This document shows, piece by piece, positions 1 through 7,967 of a DNA stretch of 64,000 nucleotides. The notes under the pieces were generated by a model. It was not told where the DNA came from. It ran no database searches and was given only the letters and a program-made list of their open reading frames with translations. The position numbers and the translations under genes were made by a program. Position 1 is the first letter of the stretch. The number at the start of each line of letters is the position of its first letter. Source of the DNA: Prevotella sp. P5-92 (GTDB lineage: Bacteria > Bacteroidota > Bacteroidia > Bacteroidales > Bacteroidaceae); NCBI RefSeq assembly GCF_002251245.1, contig NZ_NPJG01000038.1, positions 62,001 through 126,000 on the forward strand, written 5' to 3'.

Positions 1-497
1 GCTGTTGCAGTGGCAGCCGAGAGGTCGCCAGGCATAGAGTCGTCGTGACGCTCTGCACAGAACACGCCATAGACCCATCCGTCCTCATGAGCCGTGAGTC
101 GCATGTCATAGATATTTGTTGCAGGAATAGTGTCTTCGGGCATAGTGATAGGCTCGTCCCAGAATCGGAAGTTGTCCACGCCGTTGGGGCTTTCAGCCAC
201 GGCGAAGAAGCTCTTTCTGTCAGCACCTTCAACGCGCACCACGAGCACATATTTCCCATTCCATTTTATGGCTCCCGAGTTGAGTGTGGCGTTCATCATG
301 ATTCGCTGCATGAGATATGGGTTGTCCTTTTCGTTAAAGTCATATCGCCACTCTAATGGCGTATGCTCTGCCGTGAGGATGGGATTCTCGTACTTCTCGT
401 ATATTCCATTGCCATAGGGCAGTGGATTGTTTTTTCTGCTGAGTAGAACTTCGTGACGAGCCCTGAGGCTCTTCACTTTTTCATTGAAATCGGTCAT
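1..497 (-). CDS. 4-O-beta-D-mannosyl-D-glucose phosphorylase (GH130), 3' end outside window
   Basis: The 165 N-terminal residues seen here closely resemble mannosylglucose phosphorylases of GH130 subfamily 1, cytoplasmic enzymes that phosphorolyse beta-1,4-mannosyl-glucose to mannose-1-phosphate and glucose. Visible marks are the start MTDFNEKVKSLRARHEVLLS, the segment VRVEGADRKSFFAVAESPNG (88-107) and YDMRLTAHEDGW (130-141). Asp131 in YDMR is at the position I recall for the catalytic Asp of the Bacteroides fragilis enzyme. There is no signal peptide, as expected for a cytoplasmic enzyme. It is the last gene visible in the mannan locus, 59 bases after a GH26 mannanase, so it should handle disaccharides made by that enzyme. 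The reading frame is open to the window edge and the C-terminal half is not visible. Confidence 0.92.
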   Translation of the reverse strand, partial: MTDFNEKVKSLRARHEVLLSRKNNPLPYGNGIYEKYENPILTAEHTPLEWRYDFNEKDNPYLMQRIMMNATLNSGAIKWNGKYVLVVRVEGADRKSFFAVAESPNGVDNFRFWDEPITMPEDTIPATNIYDMRLTAHEDGWVYGVFCAERHDDSMPGDLSAATAT

Positions 498-556
498 TGG
501 TTATAAAAATTATATGTTATCTATTATTAAATAATGTACTGTTATTATCTGCTGTG

Positions 557-1627
557 TTATCTGGTTTTCTTTATATCCTTACACATCAGCACCTTCTTGT
601 CTTTGCAGAACCTCTTGAAGTCTTTCACCGTAGGTTTTCCAGGTGCTGCCACATAGTTCTCCTTTGGATTGTCCCATGCGTTACGCCAAAGCAGCACATA
701 GCTGATAGGATATTCCTTCACCACGGGGAGCAATGTCTGTGTAAACCACTGTGGGTCAGGCACGTTCTGATAGCCCGTCTCGGTAAGTGCGATAAGTTTC
801 TTTTGCTTCTCGCCCACCGCCTTCACCACGTCGAGCTCGCGGCGCAAGTTGTCCTGATACACCTTGTTGTCTGCCGAGAACTGATACACGTCGATACCAA
901 TCAAGTCAACATATTCATCGCCAGGATAGAACTGCATGTAGTGCTCCACGTCTTCCTTGTCGGCGAGGTTTGGGGAAAAAGCCCAGACAATGTTGTCGCA
1001 TCCTTTCTCTGTCATATACTTATGTGTGTATTGAAACAGCTGGCGATATTCTTGCGAGGTGCAAGCCGTAGCTCCCCACCAGAACCACCCGCCGCTCATC
1101 TCGTGCCAAGGACGGAATATCACTGGCACCACATTGCCCTCTTTGTCCTTGCATGCTGCAAGAAATGCCACCACCTTATCGAGCCACTTGTCGTACTTTG
1201 GCTGCAAGGCGCCGCCTGGCAATATCGAAGTGACGGCATTGCCGGCAGGCTGGAACCACGAGTTCTCGTCGTTAGTGGGATTATAGGCATGCCAGCTGAT
1301 GGTGATGATGCCTCCCCTCTCGTGTTGGGCCACAATCTCCTTTTGCATACGGTCGAACGGCACTCCGTCGAGATTCTTCTCCCATCCGAGTTCCAGTCCG
1401 CCAAGGTCGAATCCCATTATGGCGGGATAGTCGCCGGCTGTCTCGAGCACGTCGCTTCGTCCCTCATCCCATTTCCACGAACATCCATATACTGGATCGT
1501 CCTGATGTCCGAACATCACACCTTTAGCTTGCAGTTTCTCAAGCCGTTGCAGCAGGTCGCTTCCTGTTGAGGCTGCCACGTTCGTCGCTATAGCGAAAGC
1601 AGCAAGAAAAGAAAAAATCTTCTTCAT
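557..1627 (-). CDS. GH26 beta-mannanase, periplasmic or secreted
   Basis: A 356-residue glycoside hydrolase family 26 enzyme that cuts beta-1,4-mannosidic bonds. Residues 1-20 form a Sec signal peptide ending VAAS, without a lipobox, so the protein is probably periplasmic. The GH26 domain fills the rest. The acid/base Glu176 sits in FRPWHEMSGGWFWWG and the nucleophile Glu283 in ALTETGYQ; both GH26 signatures are intact. It lies 34 bases after the CE7 esterase gene and 59 bases before the GH130 phosphorylase gene, which fits a ManA-type mannobiohydrolase feeding the phosphorylase. The exact product (mannobiose or longer) cannot be read from the sequence. Family assignment is firm; location is inferred from the signal peptide. 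Confidence 0.93.
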   Translation of the reverse strand: MKKIFSFLAAFAIATNVAASTGSDLLQRLEKLQAKGVMFGHQDDPVYGCSWKWDEGRSDVLETAGDYPAIMGFDLGGLELGWEKNLDGVPFDRMQKEIVAQHERGGIITISWHAYNPTNDENSWFQPAGNAVTSILPGGALQPKYDKWLDKVVAFLAACKDKEGNVVPVIFRPWHEMSGGWFWWGATACTSQEYRQLFQYTHKYMTEKGCDNIVWAFSPNLADKEDVEHYMQFYPGDEYVDLIGIDVYQFSADNKVYQDNLRRELDVVKAVGEKQKKLIALTETGYQNVPDPQWFTQTLLPVVKEYPISYVLLWRNAWDNPKENYVAAPGKPTVKDFKRFCKDKKVLMCKDIKKTR

Positions 1628-1661
1628 TCGTTTTCCAAGTTAATATTGTTTAAGCACATTT

Positions 1662-2936
1662 TTACTCTTTCAATTCCTTCAAGAGCCAAGCCACCCATTC
1701 GTCCCATTGTTCCTGATACCAATAGTGGCCAGTCTGCTGATAGATGCTGAGAGCCTTTGGGGCAGTGACAGTGTTGTATGTCTCCCACATCGTTGTAGGA
1801 GGCACCACGACGTCGTTATATCCGAACGAGAACCATCCTGGCACCTTTATCCGTCTGGCGAAGTTGATGCCGTCGAAATATCCTGAGTTTCTCACCTTCG
1901 TCTTGTCGGGATTGCTGTCGCCATAGAAATAATGTGGCCATCCGCACGCCTTTCCTTCCAGCGAAGCCGTATGGTCGCACATGGCGGCATGTACGGCACC
2001 GAAACAAGTGACGCGGCTGTCGAGTGCTGCACATACTAACGAGAGCATTCCGCCCTGACTGCTTCCCGTCACTCCGAGGTTCTTTCCATCCCATTCGGGC
2101 AGCGAGGCGATATAGTCGATGGAGCGTATCGCGCCAGTGAAGATGCGTTTGTAAGGCATCTTGTCGCGGTTGTCGAGGTTGGCTTCCCAATAGCCGTTGA
2201 GAGCGCCGTTGTGCAGACGGTCATACACTTCCTGTTTCATTGTCACCGGTATGCCGTGAATGCCAATCTCAAGGGTTATCACGCCCTGAGAGGCCGACCA
2301 CACGTCGCCGCCATAGGGGCGGCATCCGGCTCCAGGCACACGTAGCAGTGCGGGATATTTTCCAGGTTTCACTGGCACGCAGAGTATGCCGTATATCTTG
2401 CTTCCGTAAGCATTATTGTTATAGCTCACCTCATATACGTTAACGTCTTTTGTGCAACGCTCGGGCAGCAGCTCACGGTGCGGATCGAGCTCTGTCTTTC
2501 TCGCTTCGGCAATGGCGTTGCTCCAGAAGGCGTCGAAGTCATCAGGACATTCTGTCGATGGCACGAGTTTCTCTGGCGAGAAGGCGGCAGTACAGAGACC
2601 TGTATAAGTCTTTCCTTTCTCGTTATAGTTTATTGTCACGCGATAGAATCCTGGCTTGTTCATCTTTCCCTCAAAGCGTGCCGTACCGTCTTTCAGCGTG
2701 AGTGTTTTCTTAATAGTGGGATACATCTCCGGTCCGGCCTCATATTCCACGACAGCGTTGTCGATGGTAGTGCCTGAGCGCATCACCTTAACGTCAAACT
2801 TAGCCGTTTCGCCCACTTTATAGTTCCAATCCTTATGGTCGGGAGTAACGGTAATAGAAATGTTGTTTCCCCTAATCTGTGCCTCGGCTATCACTGCAAA
2901 CAGCAACGAGAGCATTATGATAAATGTTTTCTTCAT
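1662..2936 (-). CDS. CE7-family acetylesterase (AXE1 domain), secreted
   Basis: A 424-residue acetyl esterase of the CE7/AXE1 type. Residues 1-19 are a signal peptide, about 22-115 form an immunoglobulin-like N-terminal domain, and 120-424 are the alpha/beta hydrolase. The nucleophile Ser293 is in GSSQGG; Asp375 (GYNDVVVPP) and His404 (TGHYW) complete a plausible triad. CE7 enzymes remove O-acetyl groups from xylan, cephalosporin C or short oligosaccharides. Here the context, between GH26 genes and a GH130 phosphorylase, points to acetylated mannan oligosaccharides. It is the first gene after an apparent terminator and a structured leader, so it probably heads its own transcript. The substrate is inferred from neighbours only. 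Confidence 0.88.
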   Translation of the reverse strand: MKKTFIIMLSLLFAVIAEAQIRGNNISITVTPDHKDWNYKVGETAKFDVKVMRSGTTIDNAVVEYEAGPEMYPTIKKTLTLKDGTARFEGKMNKPGFYRVTINYNEKGKTYTGLCTAAFSPEKLVPSTECPDDFDAFWSNAIAEARKTELDPHRELLPERCTKDVNVYEVSYNNNAYGSKIYGILCVPVKPGKYPALLRVPGAGCRPYGGDVWSASQGVITLEIGIHGIPVTMKQEVYDRLHNGALNGYWEANLDNRDKMPYKRIFTGAIRSIDYIASLPEWDGKNLGVTGSSQGGMLSLVCAALDSRVTCFGAVHAAMCDHTASLEGKACGWPHYFYGDSNPDKTKVRNSGYFDGINFARRIKVPGWFSFGYNDVVVPPTTMWETYNTVTAPKALSIYQQTGHYWYQEQWDEWVAWLLKELKE

Positions 2937-3004
2937 TACAGGTTTTTATGTATTTTAATTATTGTCGTTTAGCGATTAGGTGTGAGTCTTGAGAGAGATA
3001 GAGC

Positions 3005-3028
3005 GGGAGCCAAACGCCTTTGGCTCCC
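3005..3028 (-). promoter_or_regulatory. Leader hairpin upstream of the CE7 gene
   Basis: A perfect 10-bp stem, GGGAGCCAAA pairing with TTTGGCTCCC around a four-base loop, lies about 70 bases upstream of the CE7 start codon and inside the predicted 5' leader. No U-run follows it in the minus direction, so a simple terminator is less likely than an mRNA leader structure or attenuator. It resembles no named riboswitch that I recognise. Confidence 0.5.
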
Positions 3029-3097
3029 ATTGCCCTAACCTAACTACTAACTATAAACCTAATCAAATATTCGTTGTGATACTTTATTTTTGTGGTG

Positions 3098-3105
3098 CAA
3101 AGTTA
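3098..3105 (-). promoter_or_regulatory. Possible -7 promoter element for the CE7-GH26-GH130 genes
   Basis: TAACTTTG on the minus strand matches the Bacteroidota -7 consensus TAnnTTTG. No TTTG is found at the usual 19-21 bases upstream, so activation by a regulator, or a chance match, is possible. It would give a leader of about 155 bases. Confidence 0.35.
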
Positions 3106-3314
3106 GCACATTATTTTGAAAGTCGATGATACTTTTTTTGCAAAATATGGCACAATATTGGCGAAAGCGTATTTTTTGTACTTTTTTTGCAGCTTTTCTT
3201 TCATTTTTCTACATTTTCAATAAGCATTTCACCATTATTTCTTATCATTATATATATAAATAATGTTGAAACTCAATTAATTGTAAAATCTACACTATTA
3301 ATGTCAAGAAACGC

Positions 3315-3351
3315 AAAGTGGAGAGTAGGAATTTACACTACTCTCCACTTT
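3315..3351 (-). terminator. Terminator-like hairpin after the GH26 lipoprotein gene
   Basis: A perfect 14-bp stem (3315-3328 with 3338-3351, 9-base loop) starts 30 bases after the stop codon of the GH26 lipoprotein gene. The following minus-strand sequence is only moderately U-rich (GCGTTTCTTG), so termination may be partial. The hairpin is symmetric and could also act on the other strand. Confidence 0.6.
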
Positions 3352-3381
3352 TCTTATTCTTCCTATTAAAATCTCCTAACG

Positions 3382-4833
3382 TTATTCGGGCAGCTCGTCG
3401 CGAGTGATGACATACTTGGAATTCATCTGTGAGTTGAAGAACGCGTCGTCGTTGTACGGCGAGTTCATGTAGTCGCCGTTCCATGGCATAAACCAGCTCC
3501 ACATGTCGCCGCCCTGCAGCATATTTCCTACTTCAGGCACTGCGCCACACTCGCTGAGCGTGATGATCTTCTTGCCTTTGGTAAGGTTGTAGAGGGCGTC
3601 GAAGTCGCTGATGAGCGAGAAGTGATACTTCGATGCGTCGTTCTCGTAGTAGTCGCGACCGATGATGTCAACATACTCGTCGCCAGGATAGTAGTCCTTG
3701 TCCTTGCCATCTGAGGTCCACACCCAGATGAGGTTGTTGACGCCCTTTGCCTTGAATGTGTCGAACATCAGTTTCCACAGTTTCTTATACTGTGCGGCGC
3801 CGTCATTTCCCCACCAGAACCAAGCCTGTCCACCGTCATACTGGTAGCGGTTGCCGGCAGCCTCGTGCAGTGGTCGCCACAGCACTGGAATACCTTTTGC
3901 CTGCAGGTCGAGCAGATAGTCGGCCACGACATTGAGATGCTTCAGTGCGAGGGTATTTTCCCATTTACCGCTGCGCACGGCATTCTTGCACGAGAACGGA
4001 GTATATGACTTGCCTTCCTCACTGACATAGAAGTGGTATTTTTCGGGGTTGTTGATGTCAGCCTCGGTCTCAGGCATGTTCCAGTGCCACATAATCGATA
4101 CTATACCGTTGGCGTTTGCCCAGTTTTCCACAGGTGTGGTGTCGGTATAGTCAATCCAGTTGGCGTTGCCCAGCGGCTTGCTCCAGTGGAGGAAGAGGTA
4201 GTCGAAGCAGGCTATGGCGGGATACTTGCCGGTGCGATTGAATAGATCTTCTGCTGTGGATGTGCCCCAACCTCTGTCTTCGTTGGAAGACGCTGAAGCC
4301 GAGAGCACGGTTTTTCCGAACTGCGACTTGAGATACTGGTAGAGTTTCACCGTTTCCGCTGTGGCGTCGGCATTGACAGGCATGTCGGCTATGTCGAATC
4401 GTGAATCGTCAAACGTGCATACAGGTGCTGTGGAGAAAGAGAACGTGAAGTCAGACGCGAAGTTATATCCCTCGTCTCTCACCGTAGGTTTCATCACCGT
4501 CACCTTATAGGTTTTGTTTCCCTTGGTGTCGTAGGTGAAGACGAGTTTGTTGCCTTCGGCGGTAATGGCAGAGTCAGCCACATACTCGTCGTTGATCTTT
4601 ATGCTCTTATGAGGCACTACCTGTATAGGTTTGTCATATTCGATGGTGAACACCTTGATAGTGTCGAGGTCGGCAGCACCATCCTGTGGGCTCACACTCA
4701 CCACAACAGGAGCAACACCCTGACCGCGGTCAGGCTGGTAGTTGGCATTGTTGTCGCTGTTCTCGGGATCGGAGCACGACACTGCCATACCCATTGCTAC
4801 CAAAGCCATTATGCTAAAAAATATTTTCTTCAT
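3382..4833 (-). CDS. GH26 beta-mannanase lipoprotein with N-terminal Ig-like domain
   Basis: A 483-residue lipoprotein with signal peptide and lipobox GMAVSC (Cys20) followed by SDPEN, an acidic start often linked to surface export in Bacteroidota. Residues about 40-136 form a Big_5-like Ig domain (APVVVSVSPQDGAADLDTIK). Residues 155-483 are a GH26 catalytic domain, with acid/base Glu324 in WRPLHEAAGN and nucleophile Glu428 in ITLSECGAVP. It is the last gene of the SusC-SusD-binding-protein unit, 24 bases after the binding-protein gene. It most likely makes the first cut in the mannan backbone on the cell surface, while the second GH26 (557-1627) works inside. Surface location is inferred. 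Confidence 0.92.
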   Translation of the reverse strand: MKKIFFSIMALVAMGMAVSCSDPENSDNNANYQPDRGQGVAPVVVSVSPQDGAADLDTIKVFTIEYDKPIQVVPHKSIKINDEYVADSAITAEGNKLVFTYDTKGNKTYKVTVMKPTVRDEGYNFASDFTFSFSTAPVCTFDDSRFDIADMPVNADATAETVKLYQYLKSQFGKTVLSASASSNEDRGWGTSTAEDLFNRTGKYPAIACFDYLFLHWSKPLGNANWIDYTDTTPVENWANANGIVSIMWHWNMPETEADINNPEKYHFYVSEEGKSYTPFSCKNAVRSGKWENTLALKHLNVVADYLLDLQAKGIPVLWRPLHEAAGNRYQYDGGQAWFWWGNDGAAQYKKLWKLMFDTFKAKGVNNLIWVWTSDGKDKDYYPGDEYVDIIGRDYYENDASKYHFSLISDFDALYNLTKGKKIITLSECGAVPEVGNMLQGGDMWSWFMPWNGDYMNSPYNDDAFFNSQMNSKYVITRDELPE

Positions 4834-4856
4834 ATCTTTCTGTTGCTTTTATCAGA

Positions 4857-6125
4857 TTAATATTCTGCGGGTTCTATGCGGAACTGTCCGAAACTGTGGT
4901 CAATCTGCCAGTCATCGTTAGAGTTGGGCTGGCATACAAACTCAAGGCTTACCCACTGGTCGGGTTCTGTGGGCAGCACAGAACCTCCGAGGCAGTCAAC
5001 GAGAGGCAGTGATATTGTTTGCCACTCTCCGTAGGTGTTGTTAAGACCGTCGCTCACGGGGTCCCACTGGTTACGTGTAGCTCCTCCATTTAGTGTAATC
5101 ATATATCCTCCGTTGCGACTTCCTGCCTTACCATTGTCGCCATAGTTATAAAACGGTTTGGAGGATGCTGTGCACACCTCAAACTTGAGTACATACTTTT
5201 CAGGGTTGGCAGATGCGTCAAGCCAGCGCCAGTTGCAACCCATACCAGTTGAGTTCCAGCTCCATGAACCGATAATTGACGATGAGAGATCCTGATTTTT
5301 CTGCAGACGGATAAACTGATAACCGAGGCATTTTGGGTCGCCACTGTTACCGCCCCATGTGAGCTGACTCTTCAGCCAGTCGTTCCACCATCCGAGGTCG
5401 CCATCCATGCTGCTGAACATCAGTTGGTCGCTCATTCTATAAGGAATGGTCTTGGTTTTGCGTCCGTCCATACCGTCCCATTCGAATGTGATGAGCGAGT
5501 TGTCTGGCGCGTCTTTCGGTATGAGTATGCCCATATATGACTCTGTGATAGAATCCACTGGCAGCACCTCGCTATATCCTTCCGCCTCGTTGTGTATGGT
5601 AATCTTCGAGGTGTTAGTCTCCTCGTCTTTCGAGAATCCGTAGAGGTCGAAGAAGTCGCCCATCACCTGCACCTTGTCGCCTTGGAGCGTAAACTCGTTT
5701 TTCAGTCCGTCGAGCTGAAGGTTGGGGATGTTTACAGGGAAATCCATAGTTACGGAGCCCTGCTCAGTGGTGTAAATCAACTTGTTGGTCACCTCCTCGG
5801 GAATCTTTCTCGGGATGGTCACATTGCAGAAGTCGCTCTCGGCATAAGCCGCATGGCGCACATCCACCTCGAGTCCGTTGAATGATATACTCTTGACGTG
5901 GCTCAGGTTCTTACCTTTAATCTTTATCATCTGATTGAGCACGCCTCCAGTGATGACCTGTGGCGTCGCCGAAGCGTCTTGTGCGTCGTAGATAGCCTCG
6001 ATGACAGGAGCTCCGTTGCTTGCGTATGGGTCGTGCTGCGGGATATCGACGACATCACTACACGATGCCATCATCACTGCTGTTATCACGGCAGCTCCCG
6101 CCATTCTGAAATATATTGTCTTCAT
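4857..6125 (-). CDS. Surface glycan-binding lipoprotein with IPT/TIG domain (SusE position)
   Basis: A 422-residue lipoprotein read from the ATG at 6125; a start 11 codons upstream would overlap the susD stop and put charged residues before the signal peptide. The lipobox is VMMASC (Cys22). An IPT/TIG-like fold follows (about residues 40-115: APVIEAIYDAQDASATPQV). The C-terminal half, rich in Trp, Gly and Asn (for example GDLGWWNDWL and SWSWNSTGMGCNWRW), looks like a carbohydrate-binding module. Its place between susD and a GH26 gene, with 23-base gaps on both sides, is typical of surface glycan-binding proteins that hold polysaccharide for the SusCD importer. The mannan ligand is inferred from the locus. 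Confidence 0.85.
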   Translation of the reverse strand: MKTIYFRMAGAAVITAVMMASCSDVVDIPQHDPYASNGAPVIEAIYDAQDASATPQVITGGVLNQMIKIKGKNLSHVKSISFNGLEVDVRHAAYAESDFCNVTIPRKIPEEVTNKLIYTTEQGSVTMDFPVNIPNLQLDGLKNEFTLQGDKVQVMGDFFDLYGFSKDEETNTSKITIHNEAEGYSEVLPVDSITESYMGILIPKDAPDNSLITFEWDGMDGRKTKTIPYRMSDQLMFSSMDGDLGWWNDWLKSQLTWGGNSGDPKCLGYQFIRLQKNQDLSSSIIGSWSWNSTGMGCNWRWLDASANPEKYVLKFEVCTASSKPFYNYGDNGKAGSRNGGYMITLNGGATRNQWDPVSDGLNNTYGEWQTISLPLVDCLGGSVLPTEPDQWVSLEFVCQPNSNDDWQIDHSFGQFRIEPAEY

Positions 6126-6148
6126 ATCGTTTTTACTATTATCGTTGA

Positions 6149-7909
6149 TTAGTTCCATCCGGGGTTGTTCTCGCTAATAGCGTCGTTAGCCGAAATCTCG
6201 TCGGCGGGGATTGGGTAGAGCAAGTTTCTCTCGGTGCGGTTCTTGTTGATGCCCGCATCGTCAAATCCTCCGATGGCATTCATGGCGTCGAGGTATATTC
6301 CCCATCTTATGAGGTCCCAGCGTCGGTCGCCCTCGCAAGCCAATTCCTTAGCTCTCTCCTCCAAGATAGAGCTACGCAGCGAGTTCTTTCCTGGATTGGC
6401 ATCCATGAGGCGTGCGTTGCTACGCTGTCTCACTTGGTTGAGGTATTTGATTGCCTCATCAGCTTTGTCGGTCTCGTTGAGAGCCTCGGCGAGGCAGAGC
6501 AGCACGTCGGCATATCTCAGGAAAGGCCATTGCGCGTCGGTATAGTCAGAGGCTTTGTTTTTGCAGTCGGCATATTTGTTGGTGAAAGCCAGGCACTCCG
6601 ACGAGGTGTTGTACTGGAAGTTGAATCCCATGTCCTTGAATTGCTGTTCCTGCTGTTCAGGCACATAATTGCCGTAGAGGTCGTATCCAGTCACTCTTGC
6701 GCGCCATGCCTGTGGATAATAGAAGGCGCCGTCGTAGCTGTCCTGATAGTAGTAGCGCCACACGTGGCGTACGCCGTCGGTGATGCGGTAGTCCTGGTCG
6801 TCAAAGAGAGCATACCAGTTGTAAGTGCATCCTACCCATCCGCCCGAGTAGATGAGGTCGCTGCTGGCGCTTGCCGAATATCCGCTGTAGAACGAGTGAA
6901 CCTGGTTGCGGTATTTTGTCTCACCGTCGAGACATTCCACAGCCCACATGAATTCTGGAGCCTGTCGGTTGGCCGACGTCCAGAGGTCTTTATACTCGCT
7001 GAGGTAGTAATTGCCGTATTCTCCATTGGCAATTTTCTTTCCCCATTCCGCAGCCTTGCCATAGAGCTCGGCAGCGTTGAGCGCCTCGTATCCGCTGACG
7101 GCCTTCTTTGTGAGAGCCACGGCTGCAGGAGTGTTGCACACCTCAATATTCTTCTGGCTCAGCTGGTCATATACCGTGCGGTAAGGCTCGCCTGTGCGTA
7201 TGGTGATGGGCGTTCCCTCAGGCATGGCAGCCGACGCCATGGTGCAATACACCTTGACAAGCAGTCCGGCAGCCGATCCTGCAGCCACATGTCCTTTCTG
7301 ATATGCGGCATCGTCGATCTTGTACATCTTCGACGCTGCATCTTCGAGCAGGGCAATGATCTTCTCATACACCTCTGCCACCGGCATTCGCGGATCGTTA
7401 TACTGTCCGCTCACCGCCACGTCGGTCTCTTTGAAAGGCACAGGTCCATAGGCTCTCACGAGGAGGAAATAGGCGAAAGCTTTCTGGAACTCCATCTCTC
7501 CGATGGCATTGTTCTTGTAAGCCTCGCTTACGTTGCCCATTGCCTCAATGTAACGTATGGCTTTGTTGGCGTCGTTGATGAGGTTGTACGGTCCTTTCCA
7601 CATCTTGTCGAGCGAGCTTTCGCCCTGAAAGTCGCCGGCACCGAGGTGGCCGAAGAGCCAGTCGGGACCAGAGATGTAGTCGGCATCGAGTTCGAGCACA
7701 CGTGGGAACTCTCCCCAGCACATCATGTCGTAGAGCCAGTTGCTATATACGCCGGTGACCCATTGGTCAACTGCCTCTTTGGAGTCGCCAAGGTTTTCCG
7801 GTCCAATAAAACTTTCGGGTTCCACCGTGAGCCAGTCGTTGCACGAGGTGTTGATCATCGCGCCGCTGCCCATGAGCAAAGCCGAAATAAATATCTTGTT
7901 TATCTTCAT
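6149..7909 (-). CDS. susD: SusD/RagB-family outer-membrane lipoprotein
   Basis: A 586-residue SusD homologue, the lid subunit that captures oligosaccharides for its SusC partner. The lipobox is MINTSC (Cys23). The N-terminal SusD-like part includes the conserved early segment CNDWLTVEPESF and a helical TPR-like region. The C-terminal RagB/SusD part ends with ELACEGDRRWDLIRWGIYLD and LYPIPADEI, both typical of the family. It lies 58 bases after susC and 23 before the binding-protein gene, so the three genes form one transcript. Mannan oligosaccharide specificity is inferred from the two GH26 enzymes in the locus. Confidence 0.96.
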   Translation of the reverse strand: MKINKIFISALLMGSGAMINTSCNDWLTVEPESFIGPENLGDSKEAVDQWVTGVYSNWLYDMMCWGEFPRVLELDADYISGPDWLFGHLGAGDFQGESSLDKMWKGPYNLINDANKAIRYIEAMGNVSEAYKNNAIGEMEFQKAFAYFLLVRAYGPVPFKETDVAVSGQYNDPRMPVAEVYEKIIALLEDAASKMYKIDDAAYQKGHVAAGSAAGLLVKVYCTMASAAMPEGTPITIRTGEPYRTVYDQLSQKNIEVCNTPAAVALTKKAVSGYEALNAAELYGKAAEWGKKIANGEYGNYYLSEYKDLWTSANRQAPEFMWAVECLDGETKYRNQVHSFYSGYSASASSDLIYSGGWVGCTYNWYALFDDQDYRITDGVRHVWRYYYQDSYDGAFYYPQAWRARVTGYDLYGNYVPEQQEQQFKDMGFNFQYNTSSECLAFTNKYADCKNKASDYTDAQWPFLRYADVLLCLAEALNETDKADEAIKYLNQVRQRSNARLMDANPGKNSLRSSILEERAKELACEGDRRWDLIRWGIYLDAMNAIGGFDDAGINKNRTERNLLYPIPADEISANDAISENNPGWN

Positions 7910-7967
7910 ATTATCTTTTTATTATTTAAACTTCATTGACTTCGTCAATTCTTTCGTCATTCTTCAA

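Larger units (their letters stand above)
2937..3381. other. 445-base gap inside the mannan locus
   Basis: No gene was seen on either strand. The gap separates the SusC-to-GH26 transcript from the CE7-GH26-GH130 genes. From right to left it holds a terminator-like hairpin (3315-3351), AT-rich sequence, a -7 type promoter element (3098-3105), a G-poor run on the plus strand (3031-3065, read as TTAGTTAGGTTAG-like on the transcript) and a perfect 10-bp hairpin (3005-3028) in the presumed leader of the CE7 gene. Confidence 0.6.

Noticed and set aside
497-1570. Long plus-strand open frame opposite the GH26 gene
   Set aside because: It is antisense to a gene with intact catalytic motifs and its translation has no recognisable domain.
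6434-7939. 501-codon plus-strand frame opposite susD
   Set aside because: Shadow of the susD reading frame; composition is Val/His-rich without motif.
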